From contig OY763926.1 of assembly GCA_963667715.1 (NCBI GenBank), forward strand, positions 992,001-1,056,000: 64,000 nt of DNA. The letters run 5' to 3'. The DNA is from JAFGDI01 sp963667715. Lineage in GTDB: Bacteria > Planctomycetota > Phycisphaerae > Sedimentisphaerales > SM23-30. Below the pieces are notes generated by a model. The model was not told the DNA's origin. It searched no databases and was given only the letters and a program-made list of their open reading frames with translations. The position numbers and the translations under genes are program-made. This document shows positions 1-7,501 of the stretch, one piece after another (position 1 is the first letter of the stretch; every line of letters begins with the position of its first letter).

Positions 1-1
1 T

Positions 2-448
2 CGTAAGATCGTTATAGTATGTGCAGATGATGAGCCGGAAGAGTTGGGTGCTCAGATGTGTTCAGATCTGTTTGAATCTGAAGGTTGGGATGTAAGATTT
101 CTTGGTGGTGGCGTTCCTAATGATGAAGTGGTGTCTCTTGTTGGTGCTTTCCAGCCTCATATTTTGTTTGTTTATGGAACAAAGCCAAGTGGTGCTCCTG
201 AAGTAAGGCGTCTTATTGACACCGCAAGATCTATCAATGCGGCTCCTGATATGAGAATAATGCTTTCTGGTGGTGTATTTAACAGGGCTGAAGGTCTCTG
301 GGAAGAGATCGGTGCTGATCTGTTTGCTCCAACAGCACGTGAAGCACTGAAAGTAGCTCTTACTGAACGTAAAGCCAAGCCATCGTCAAAGAGACGCAGC
401 CGTCGTTCAAGACTTCGCGAAGAAAATGTAGAAGAGGTAACAGCCTGA
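2..448 (+). CDS. B12-binding domain protein, C-terminal part (5' truncated by window edge)
   Basis: The reading frame is open from base 2, so the gene starts outside the window and only its last ~148 residues are seen. The visible part looks like the alternating beta/alpha fold of a cobalamin-binding domain: an opening strand (KIVIVCADDE), then ELGAQMCSDLFESEGWDV, then FLGGGVPNDEVV, then a strand with a Gly (LSGG) and EIGADLFAP near the end. These are features of methanogenic-corrinoid-like B12 domains in regulators and methyltransferases. The protein ends in a strongly basic Lys/Arg/Ser tail followed by an acidic end. The upstream part needed to tell a regulator (MerR-type plus B12) from a corrinoid protein is missing. 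A terminator follows closely, so the gene ends a transcription unit. Confidence 0.6.
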   Translation, partial: RKIVIVCADDEPEELGAQMCSDLFESEGWDVRFLGGGVPNDEVVSLVGAFQPHILFVYGTKPSGAPEVRRLIDTARSINAAPDMRIMLSGGVFNRAEGLWEEIGADLFAPTAREALKVALTERKAKPSSKRRSRRSRLREENVEEVTA

Positions 449-480
449 TAAAAATAATCAGAAAAAATATATGTCTTCCG

Positions 481-511
481 AAAAGGGCAGCTGTAATAGC
501 TGTCCTTTTTT
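481..511 (+). terminator. Rho-independent terminator after the B12-binding gene
   Basis: An 11-bp stem (482-492 with 498-508, one G-U pair) has a 5-base loop and is followed by a T run. It separates the truncated first gene from the rex operon. Confidence 0.85.
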
Positions 512-620
512 AATTATTGTACAATAAACCTTTATGATTTGGCTATTGTGTTTTGTGCTGGCTGTATGGGTTATGTGGGTTGGCTTTAGGTGTGAATTGA
601 TGAAAAAGTAGCAAATAATC

Positions 621-649
621 TTGACATTAGATAAAAAATTATCGATAAT
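621..649 (+). promoter_or_regulatory. Sigma-70-type promoter of rex
   Basis: A perfect -35 box TTGACA (621-626) is separated by 17 bases from GATAAT (644-649). Transcription would start near 656, about 70 bases before rex. This is one of the best consensus promoters in the window. Two palindromes overlap its -10 box (separate entry). Confidence 0.7.
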
Positions 650-661
650 ATCGTATCGATA
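639..661. promoter_or_regulatory. Paired ATCGAT palindromes overlapping the rex promoter (candidate operator)
   Basis: TTATCGATAA (639-648) is a perfect palindrome covering the -10 box, and TATCGATA (654-661) is a second one covering the predicted start site. Their centres are 14 bases apart. The position suits a repressor site, possibly autoregulation by Rex, but the sequence is not the TTGTTAA-N4-TTAACAA operator known from Gram-positive Rex proteins. Confidence 0.4.
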
Positions 662-725
662 TAAAATTAGTTAACAGAACATACAGGTTTATCCGGCTTG
701 TGTTGTTCAGAAATGAGGCAGGCTT

Positions 726-1379
726 ATGCAGGACAGAAGCAATATTAAGGTGTCGATGCCTACTATAAGGCGATTACCGAGATACCTTCAGGTGTTGAAG
801 CAGTGCAGTCACGAGCAGTGTGAATTTATCAGTTCTACTCGTATTGCAGCCGAGCTGGGTTTTGAAGCGATACAGGTTCGTAAAGATATAGAGGTTCTTG
901 GCATAAAAGGGCAGCCAAGGATCGGATATAAAATGACAGAGCTTGCCTCGGCAATAGAAAGTTTTCTTAGCTGGGACAACGACAATGAGGCATTTATTGT
1001 TGGAGTAGGTCATTTAGGAAGCGCCCTTATAGGATATAAAGGTTTTGAAGATTACGGCCTGAAGATAATAGCAGGCTTTGACGCTAATGAGGAGTTAGTA
1101 GGAAGCTCGGTCAACGGTATCCAGATATTTTCAATGGATAAGCTGGTAGAGTTGATCGCACGCCTTAAAATTCATATTGGTATTCTAGCAGTACCGGATT
1201 CGGCAGCCCAGGAGGTTGCAGAGCTTATGATAGCAGGCGGCATAATAGGAATTTGGAATTTTACGCCGGTCAGGCTGTCTGTGCCGGAGAATATAATAGT
1301 CGAGCGAGTTGATTTGGCCTCTTCACTGGCTGTTTTGTCACGAAAGACATCCAGACAGTTAAAAACGAGGGTTTTTTGA
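726..1379 (+). CDS. rex: Redox-sensing transcriptional repressor Rex
   Basis: A 217-residue protein with the two-domain plan of Rex. The N-terminal winged helix holds the family signature PTIRRLPRYL at residues ~12-21 and a recognition region AELGFEAIQVRKDI. The Rossmann domain starts with VGVGHLGSAL near residues 91-100, the GxGxxG NAD(H)-binding loop. Rex proteins bind DNA when the NADH/NAD ratio is low and release it when NADH rises, and they commonly control fermentation and hydrogenase genes. Here rex is the first gene of a hydrogenase operon, which fits that role. It follows a clear promoter with palindromes over the -10 box. Its stop codon overlaps the start of the next gene. Confidence 0.93.
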   Translation: MQDRSNIKVSMPTIRRLPRYLQVLKQCSHEQCEFISSTRIAAELGFEAIQVRKDIEVLGIKGQPRIGYKMTELASAIESFLSWDNDNEAFIVGVGHLGSALIGYKGFEDYGLKIIAGFDANEELVGSSVNGIQIFSMDKLVELIARLKIHIGILAVPDSAAQEVAELMIAGGIIGIWNFTPVRLSVPENIIVERVDLASSLAVLSRKTSRQLKTRVF

Positions 1380-1648
1380 TCTTGGCAAATGAAGGTAAAA
1401 TCCGTGTTTGTGTTTGTCTGGGCAGCTCCTGCTTTTCGCAAGGCAGTAATGAGTCGCTAAAGGCATTACAGGAATATATATCGGACCATAACCTTTATGA
1501 TATTGTAGAAATAACCGGAAGCCTCTGTGAGGGCAACTGCAAAGAAGGTCCGAATGTCAAAATAAATTCAGATCGTCACACTGGGGTTACCCCTGGATCG
1601 CTGATCGATCTGGTCAAGTTTTATATCGATAGTTATGTTACAAATTAA
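1376..1648 (+). CDS. Thioredoxin-fold [2Fe-2S] ferredoxin-like protein (NuoE C-domain type)
   Basis: A 90-residue protein with four cysteines in the thioredoxin-like [2Fe-2S] pattern: CLGSSC near the N-terminus and LCEGNCKEGPNV about 35 residues later. The same domain forms the C-terminus of HydA in this operon and the N-terminus of HydB. The start is TTG at 1376, whose last two bases belong to the rex stop codon (TTGA). GAGGG at 1367-1371 sits at the right distance as ribosome-binding site, so translation is probably coupled to rex. A likely job is small electron carrier or redox partner for the hydrogenase; this is inference. A TTG at 1382 is an alternative start. Confidence 0.75.
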   Translation: MILANEGKIRVCVCLGSSCFSQGSNESLKALQEYISDHNLYDIVEITGSLCEGNCKEGPNVKINSDRHTGVTPGSLIDLVKFYIDSYVTN

Positions 1649-1712
1649 GAAAATATAAGCACGGATAATTCTTATAATGTCTTGTTTTATAAGAAGTAAG
1701 CTTAGTTTTTAT

Positions 1713-1792
1713 TGTACGTGACGCCCGCCGCAAGAGTTTTATAGATAGAAATTGTACGTACCTATGGTAATAGGTTTGCGGAGAATGTACGT
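1713..1792 (+). promoter_or_regulatory. Three TGTACGT repeats upstream of the sensory hydrogenase gene
   Basis: The heptamer TGTACGT occurs at 1713-1719, 1753-1759 and 1786-1792, within the 219-base gap between the small ferredoxin gene and the sensory hydrogenase gene. The start-to-start spacings are 40 and 33 bases, near multiples of a helical turn. The pattern suggests binding sites for a regulator of an internal promoter; which regulator is unknown. Confidence 0.4.
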
Positions 1793-1879
1793 TAGCATTT
1801 TCTGCTAGTTCTATTTCACAGGGGCTTTTCTATCGCCGATACCAGTATTGATACATAATATTTTTTTGTGGGGAATATG

Positions 1880-3580
1880 ATGGATATACTGCAGCCTGTT
1901 TATACCGAGACAGCAGAATGTCAAGATTGCTATAAGTGCCTGAGACAGTGTGAAGTAAAGGCTATCTGTATTCAGGATGGTCATGCCAGGATCATACCTG
2001 AGGCATGTTTGCAATGTGGGCATTGTGTGACGATTTGCCCAGTAAAGGCCAAGAAGATCCGGGGCGACCTGGAGCGAGTTCGCCTGTTGCTGAAGTTAAG
2101 GAAGCAGATATATGTATCGCTTGCCCCTAGCTATATTGCAGAGTTTCCAGAATACACCAAAGAGCAGATAATTGCCGGATTAAAGGCTCTTGGTTTTGCC
2201 GGTGTTTCGCTGACAGCTCTTGGTGCCCAGGAGGTATCAGCTGCCGCAGCTGATCTGCTGGTAAATAAGCCTGGTTTGTATATATCTTCTGCCTGCCCGG
2301 TAATCACGGATCTGATACATAAGTATTATCCGGAATTCAGAGAGAATATTACGGCATTGTATTCTCCGATGCTTGCTCATAGCAAAATACTCAGGAAAGA
2401 GTATGGCGAAGAGATCGGAGTTGTTTTTATTGGACCTTGTGTCGCAAAGAAAAATGAGTCTGACCGTAATAAAGATATGCTTGATGTAGCACTGACCTTT
2501 GAAACTTTAAGAAAGTGGTGGAAGGCAGAAGCAATAGACCCAGCTAAGCTGGAATTGACAAGTGAATATGAGTTTGTACCGAACGATGCAGAAGAAGGTG
2601 CTCTGTATCCTGTTGACGGCGGCATGATAGCTGGTATGAAAGCGGAATGTGCTGTCCATAATGCTGAATATATGTCTTTTTCAGGTTTAAAAGCGGTAAG
2701 TCAGGCATTGGAAGGGTTAGCAGGAAAAACATTCGAGCACCCGGTCTTTATCGAGATGCTTGCCTGTGAGGGTGGCTGTGTGAATGGCCCAGGTATGACC
2801 AACAGGGGCGGGACAATAGGTAAACGCTGTCAGGTGCTTGAACATAGCAGTTATGATAGTAGTCTTATTCCGCGTAAACCAACAATGGATATTGTATGCG
2901 ATTGGGATCTATCTCCTGTGATTAATGAAAAATACAGTGAAGAAGATATTCGCAAAGCTTTGGAGCAGGTTGGTAAAAGAAGTAAGCACGATGAGTTGAA
3001 CTGCGGTGGCTGCGGCTATGATTCCTGTCGGGAATTTGCCCAGGCGTTATTGGCTGGCAGAGCGGAAAAGACTATGTGCGTTGGTTATATGCGGAAGCTG
3101 GCCGACAAGAAGGTTGACGCTCTTATCAGTTCAATGCCTAGTGGTGTGGTTATGGTAGATAAGAATCTGGCGATAGTTGAGAGCAACTTTAGATTTGCTG
3201 AATTGCTTGGTGAAGATGCAATACAGGTTTTTGAGGCATGTCCGGGGCTTACCGGAGCCAAGTTGTCAAAGATCATGCCGTTCTCTGAACCGTTCCGTAC
3301 GGTTCTGGATCGAGGACTGGAGAAGCTTCAAAAGAACGTTCGCCATGGAGACAGAATACTGGATATGACAATCTTTACAGTTGAGCCCAAGCTTTTAGTT
3401 GGTGCTGTTGTAAAAGATGTGACAGAACCGGTTATTCAGAAAGAGCATATTGTTGAGAAGGCCCAGGAGGTAATAGATAAGAATCTGGAAACTGTGCAAA
3501 AGATAGCTTTTCTGCTAGGTGAGAATGCTGCAGAATCAGAGGTTATCCTCGATTCAATAAAAAATATGTTCAAAAAATAA
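1880..3580 (+). CDS. PAS-containing sensory-type [FeFe]-hydrogenase (HydS-like)
   Basis: About 566 residues. The order is two N-terminal [4Fe-4S] motifs (CQDCYKCLRQC and CLQCGHCVTIC), a hydrogenase H-cluster domain, a further four-cysteine cluster motif (NCGGCGYDSC ... MC) and a PAS domain after about residue 400. The H-cluster loops are altered from those of catalytic enzymes: SSACP (residues ~136-140) replaces TSCCP, so the proton-relay cysteine is Ala, and loop 2 reads GPCVAKK instead of MPCxxK. Loop 3 keeps the ligands as ACEGGC. This combination matches sensory group C/D hydrogenases, which signal H2 or redox state through PAS. The next gene is a phosphatase, a plausible output partner. 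An upstream in-frame GTG at 1868 exists, but GGGG at 1870-1873 favours ATG 1880 (or 1877). Confidence 0.88.
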   Translation: MDILQPVYTETAECQDCYKCLRQCEVKAICIQDGHARIIPEACLQCGHCVTICPVKAKKIRGDLERVRLLLKLRKQIYVSLAPSYIAEFPEYTKEQIIAGLKALGFAGVSLTALGAQEVSAAAADLLVNKPGLYISSACPVITDLIHKYYPEFRENITALYSPMLAHSKILRKEYGEEIGVVFIGPCVAKKNESDRNKDMLDVALTFETLRKWWKAEAIDPAKLELTSEYEFVPNDAEEGALYPVDGGMIAGMKAECAVHNAEYMSFSGLKAVSQALEGLAGKTFEHPVFIEMLACEGGCVNGPGMTNRGGTIGKRCQVLEHSSYDSSLIPRKPTMDIVCDWDLSPVINEKYSEEDIRKALEQVGKRSKHDELNCGGCGYDSCREFAQALLAGRAEKTMCVGYMRKLADKKVDALISSMPSGVVMVDKNLAIVESNFRFAELLGEDAIQVFEACPGLTGAKLSKIMPFSEPFRTVLDRGLEKLQKNVRHGDRILDMTIFTVEPKLLVGAVVKDVTEPVIQKEHIVEKAQEVIDKNLETVQKIAFLLGENAAESEVILDSIKNMFKK

Positions 3581-3633
3581 TAAAGTTAAGAGATTGAGTT
3601 AAAGAAAAACTAAACGGAACAAAAAAAACAGTA

Positions 3634-4833
3634 ATGGAATGGCTATCAGACAATAAGAAGCCTTTTATAGAAGTTGACTTTTATAATAAGTGCAAGTATG
3701 GACACCGTATTGCCGGCGATGTGTTCTTGTCCCAGCGTAATCCTGAGGATGATCATACTGTCTGTGTTTTAGCTGATGGTCTTGGTAGCGGAGTGAAAGC
3801 CGGAGTACTGGCAAGTCTGACAGCTACAATGGCTATGAAGTTCGTTAGTAATAATATGGATATCCGCAAGGCGGCTGAAGTTATAACTTCAACTTTGCCA
3901 ATTTGCAGTGTGCGAAAAATTGGATATTCGACATTTACTATAGCAGATATCAGACCTGATGGCATAGTGCATATGATGGAATATGATAATCCAAAATTTG
4001 TCCTTATTCGAGATGGACGCTGTGTAGAGCTTGACAGAACTGAAAGAAAATTTAATAGTAAGCATGGCTTGCCTACCAAACTGTATTATAGCAGTTTTAA
4101 GGTGAAGCAGAATGAGCGACTGGTCATGGTTAGTGACGGTGTTACTCAGTCAGGCATGGGGGGCGATGAGACGCCTCTCGGCTGGGGCGATAACGGCCTG
4201 AAAGAATTTGCCATGTCAGTTTGTGCTGATGACAAAGATATTTCTGCCCGTGATCTGAGCAGGCAGATCGTCTATAAGGCGATGCAGTATGATAATAACA
4301 GGTCACATGATGATACAACTTGTGCGGTAGTGAATTTTCGCAAGCCGCGTAAAACTCTGGTGCTCACCGGGCCGCCTTTCGATGAGACGCTGGATAAACA
4401 ACTTGCTGAGATGCTGGATAAGTATAAAGGTGGCAAACTTATTTGTGGTGGTACAACTGCAAATATAGTTGCCCGAGAGCTCAAGAGAGAGATAGATGTA
4501 GATTTGAGCTTAATGAGCGATGATGTGCCTCCGGCTTCTCGTATGCAGGGTATAGACCTGGTAACAGAAGGTACTATTACCTTGAATAAGGTACTGAGAC
4601 TATTGGAGAAAGAGTATTTCACTGAGAGTCGCAAGCCGGATGCCGCAGAGAAGCTGACTCGCTTTCTAATTGAAAGCGACATAATAGAGTTCCTGGTGGG
4701 GACAAGAATTAATAATGCTCACCAGAACCCGAATTTGCCGGTTGAGCTGGATATAAGAAGGAATCTTATCCGACAGCTGGTGAAAGTCCTGAATGAAAAG
4801 TATCTCAAGCAGGCAAGTTATAAATTGATTTGA
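3634..4833 (+). CDS. SpoIIE-type PP2C serine/threonine phosphatase
   Basis: A 399-residue cytoplasmic protein. The N-terminal ~235 residues form a PP2C/SpoIIE phosphatase domain: GDVF near residue 30, VLADGLGSG (metal-binding Asp) around residue 50, VMVSDGV near 165 and RSHDDTTCAVV near residues 225-235. The remaining ~165 residues have Gly-rich GGTTANIVAREL and look like the C-terminal region often attached to hydrogenase-linked phosphatases; I cannot name that domain. It lies 53 bases after the sensory hydrogenase and 62 bases before hydC, so it is probably co-transcribed. The likely role is to dephosphorylate a regulator in response to the sensory hydrogenase, as inferred from context. Confidence 0.82.
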   Translation: MEWLSDNKKPFIEVDFYNKCKYGHRIAGDVFLSQRNPEDDHTVCVLADGLGSGVKAGVLASLTATMAMKFVSNNMDIRKAAEVITSTLPICSVRKIGYSTFTIADIRPDGIVHMMEYDNPKFVLIRDGRCVELDRTERKFNSKHGLPTKLYYSSFKVKQNERLVMVSDGVTQSGMGGDETPLGWGDNGLKEFAMSVCADDKDISARDLSRQIVYKAMQYDNNRSHDDTTCAVVNFRKPRKTLVLTGPPFDETLDKQLAEMLDKYKGGKLICGGTTANIVARELKREIDVDLSLMSDDVPPASRMQGIDLVTEGTITLNKVLRLLEKEYFTESRKPDAAEKLTRFLIESDIIEFLVGTRINNAHQNPNLPVELDIRRNLIRQLVKVLNEKYLKQASYKLI

Positions 4834-4895
4834 GCAGTGAACCTATAGCATGGAAGGTTTGCTGGAATGTAAAATGTTTTTAGGAGTAAGTAGAT

Positions 4896-5414
4896 ATGTC
4901 AGAATGTAAATGTAATTGCAATGGTGGTAATAATGAAAAGATTCGCCAGTATGATAATGTTTGCAAGATAATTGAAGCTAATGGTAATAATCCATCAAAG
5001 CTGATCCCTATTCTTCAACAGGTTCAGCATCAGTATGGTTATCTGCCGCAGGAAGTTCTTGCTTATGTTGCAACTTCGCTTGATATTCCGCCAGCCAAGG
5101 TATATGGTGTAGCCAGTTTCTATGGCCACTTTGCTCTTGAGCCAAAAGGAAAGTATATCATTCGTCTATGTGATGGGACAGCATGTCATGTTAAAGGCAC
5201 AGAGTACCTGCTGGAAGCTATTCGCAAAAGACTTGGTCTGGAAGGTGAAACTGAGACAACTTCCGATATGATGTTTACTGTTGAAACAGTATCATGTCTG
5301 GGTGCTTGTGGTCTTGCACCGGTTATTACCATTAATGATAAGGTCCATGGTCTGTTGACCCCTGATAAGGCTGTAGCTCTGGTAGAAGAGATTCTTGAAA
5401 AGGAAAAAGCCTAA
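4896..5414 (+). CDS. hydC: Bifurcating hydrogenase subunit, NuoE-like [2Fe-2S] protein (HydC)
   Basis: A 172-residue NuoE/HydC family protein. The helical N-terminal part (IPILQQVQHQYGYLP) precedes a thioredoxin-fold [2Fe-2S] domain with cysteines in CDGTAC and CLGACGLAP. In trimeric electron-bifurcating hydrogenases this subunit relays electrons between the flavin subunit and HydA. The first ~15 residues contain an extra Cys-rich tag (ECKCNCNGG), which is unusual and could be metal-binding or just a linker. A good ribosome-binding site (TAGGAG, 4881-4886) precedes ATG 4896. The gene is followed by hydB and hydA in the usual order. Confidence 0.9.
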   Translation: MSECKCNCNGGNNEKIRQYDNVCKIIEANGNNPSKLIPILQQVQHQYGYLPQEVLAYVATSLDIPPAKVYGVASFYGHFALEPKGKYIIRLCDGTACHVKGTEYLLEAIRKRLGLEGETETTSDMMFTVETVSCLGACGLAPVITINDKVHGLLTPDKAVALVEEILEKEKA

Positions 5415-5513
5415 TCCTCTTAGCTAACAGGTAATAGGGTTTATTAAAAAGTATATCAATGCCAGCATCAAGTCTGGCTTATGTGTTAGAATAATTCGTG
5501 GAGAGTAGTGACA

Positions 5514-7412
5514 ATGATTAAAACACTGGACGATCTAAAAAATGCCGGTAAAGAATATATGGATATTGCCGGTAAAGTCGGCAAACGTATTGTAGTCTGT
5601 GCCGGTACTGGTTGTGTAGCTAACGGCTCACTTGAAGTACGTGATGCCCTGGTTAAAGAACTTGAGGCTAAAGGCCTTGAAGTTATGGTAGAGTTTACCG
5701 AGTGTGGTGAAGGTGCAGTTCATGTATCAGGCAGTGGCTGTCAGGGCTTTTGCCAGGTAGGTCCGCTGGTAACAGTTTACCCTGAAGGTTTCTTCTATAC
5801 TCATGTAAAAGATGTAGATGCTGCTGAAATTGTTGAATCAACAATAGTAAACGGCAAGCCAGTTGAAAGACTGCTTTATACCGATCCTGTAACAAAGCAG
5901 AAGAAAGAAACTGCCAAGGACATTCAGTTCTATTCAATGCAGAATCGTCTTATCCTTGGTGAATGTGGTCAGATCGACCCTGAAGATATTGGTGAATATC
6001 TGGCAACTGGTGGATACCAGGCAGCCCAGAAGGCTTTTGTGGATATGACTCCTAAAGAAGTCTGTGATGAAATACAAAAATCAGGTCTACGTGGCCGTGG
6101 CGGCGGTGGTTTCCTAACAGGTCTGAAGTGGAACCTGACCCTGGTTGAAAAGAATGAAAAGAAATACGTTATCTGTAATGGTGACGAAGGTGACCCAGGT
6201 GCATTTATGGACCGTTCTCTTATGGAAGGTAATCCGCACAGGGTTCTTGAAGGCTGCATGATCGCTGCTCGTGCTATCGAAGCAGATGAAATTTATATTT
6301 ATGTTCGTGCTGAATATCCGCTGGCTGTAGAACGCGTAAGAAAAGCTGCAGTAGATGCTGAATCTAAGGGGATATTTGGTGAAGATATTTTCGGAACCGG
6401 CAAGAGCATGAAGTGTACTGTAATGGAAGGTGCAGGAGCTTTTGTTTGTGGTGAAGAAACCGCTCTTATGGCTTCTATTGAAGGCGAGAGAGGTATGCCT
6501 CGTCCAAAGCCACCATTCCCTGCTCAGAAGGGTCTGTGGGGTAAGCCTACAGTTATCAATAATGTTGAAACTCTGGCAACTGTACCATACATTATTTCGC
6601 AGGGAGCAGATGTGTTCCGCAGTGTTGGTACAGAGACATCTCCAGGTACCAAGACGTTTGCTCTTACTGGTCATGTTGCTAATGCTGGTCTTATTGAAGT
6701 GCCATTTGGTACAAAGCTGCGTGATATCGTATTTGATATTGGTGGCGGCGTAACCGACCAGGATGGAAATATTCTGGAAGATGGTTTCAAGGCTGTTCAG
6801 GTAGGTGGCCCATCTGGTGGTTGTCTGACTGTTGATCATCTTGATCTTCCGCTTGATTTTGACTCTCTGCAGGGTATTGGTGCAATGGTTGGTTCTGGTG
6901 GTCTTGTTGTTATGAACAAGAAAACCTGTATGATCAAGATCGCACACTTCTTTATGCAGTTTGCTCAGAATGAATCTTGTGGTAAATGCGTTCCTTGTCG
7001 TGAAGGCACTAAGCAGATGCTTATGCTTCTGGAAGATATTATCGAAGGCAGAGGTGATGAAGGTACTATCGAAAAACTGGAAGTACTTGCCCGTTCTGTT
7101 AAGTTCGGTTCACTTTGTGGTCTTGGTAAAACTGCTCCTAACCCAGTTCTGACAACGCTTGAACACTTCCGTCATGAGTATGATGCTCATGTGAAGGAAG
7201 GTTACTGTCCTGCTGGTCAGTGTAAGGCTCTGGCCAAACCTGAGATTCTGGCTGATAAGTGTAAAGGTTGTTCTGCTTGTGCTCGCAAGTGTCCAGTTGA
7301 CGCTATCAGCGGTGAGCTGAAGAAGCCTTACTACCTTGATGCTGATAAATGTATTAAGTGTGGAACATGTGCCCAGGTTTGTAAGTTTGACGCGATCGTT
7401 GGAGTAGGCTAA
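5514..7412 (+). CDS. hydB: Bifurcating hydrogenase flavoprotein subunit, NuoF-like (HydB)
   Basis: About 632 residues. The domains in order are an N-terminal thioredoxin-like [2Fe-2S] domain (VVCAGTGC and GCQGFCQVGP), a NuoF FMN/NAD(H)-binding core with GRGGGGFLTGLKW and GDEGDPGAFMDR, a [4Fe-4S] site SCGKCVPCREGT, and a C-terminal two-cluster ferredoxin domain (CKGCSACARKC, CIKCGTCAQVC). This is the layout of HydB/HndC, the flavin subunit that couples NADH and ferredoxin in electron bifurcation. GGAG at 5500-5503 favours ATG 5514; an in-frame GTG lies six bases upstream. Codon use is strongly biased, as in hydA, which suggests high expression. Confidence 0.93.
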   Translation: MIKTLDDLKNAGKEYMDIAGKVGKRIVVCAGTGCVANGSLEVRDALVKELEAKGLEVMVEFTECGEGAVHVSGSGCQGFCQVGPLVTVYPEGFFYTHVKDVDAAEIVESTIVNGKPVERLLYTDPVTKQKKETAKDIQFYSMQNRLILGECGQIDPEDIGEYLATGGYQAAQKAFVDMTPKEVCDEIQKSGLRGRGGGGFLTGLKWNLTLVEKNEKKYVICNGDEGDPGAFMDRSLMEGNPHRVLEGCMIAARAIEADEIYIYVRAEYPLAVERVRKAAVDAESKGIFGEDIFGTGKSMKCTVMEGAGAFVCGEETALMASIEGERGMPRPKPPFPAQKGLWGKPTVINNVETLATVPYIISQGADVFRSVGTETSPGTKTFALTGHVANAGLIEVPFGTKLRDIVFDIGGGVTDQDGNILEDGFKAVQVGGPSGGCLTVDHLDLPLDFDSLQGIGAMVGSGGLVVMNKKTCMIKIAHFFMQFAQNESCGKCVPCREGTKQMLMLLEDIIEGRGDEGTIEKLEVLARSVKFGSLCGLGKTAPNPVLTTLEHFRHEYDAHVKEGYCPAGQCKALAKPEILADKCKGCSACARKCPVDAISGELKKPYYLDADKCIKCGTCAQVCKFDAIVGVG

Positions 7413-7501
7413 AACTGAGAAATAAGCAATATAGAATATAAACCAGCTTCGGCTATTTGTATTACTTGTTACTTATTACTTAAAAATACAAGGAAATAAT
7501 C

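Noticed and set aside
1848..1860. ATTGATACATAAT upstream of the sensory hydrogenase gene as a third copy of the conserved promoter
   Set aside because: Thirteen bases match copy 1, but no -35/-10 pair follows at the same distance. It may be chance in AT-rich DNA.
6114..6947. 277-residue open frame on the minus strand inside hydB
   Set aside because: It lies fully antisense to a clearly coding gene with intact NuoF motifs, has no ribosome-binding site and reads as low-complexity Thr/Ser/Asn sequence. It is a shadow of biased codon use.
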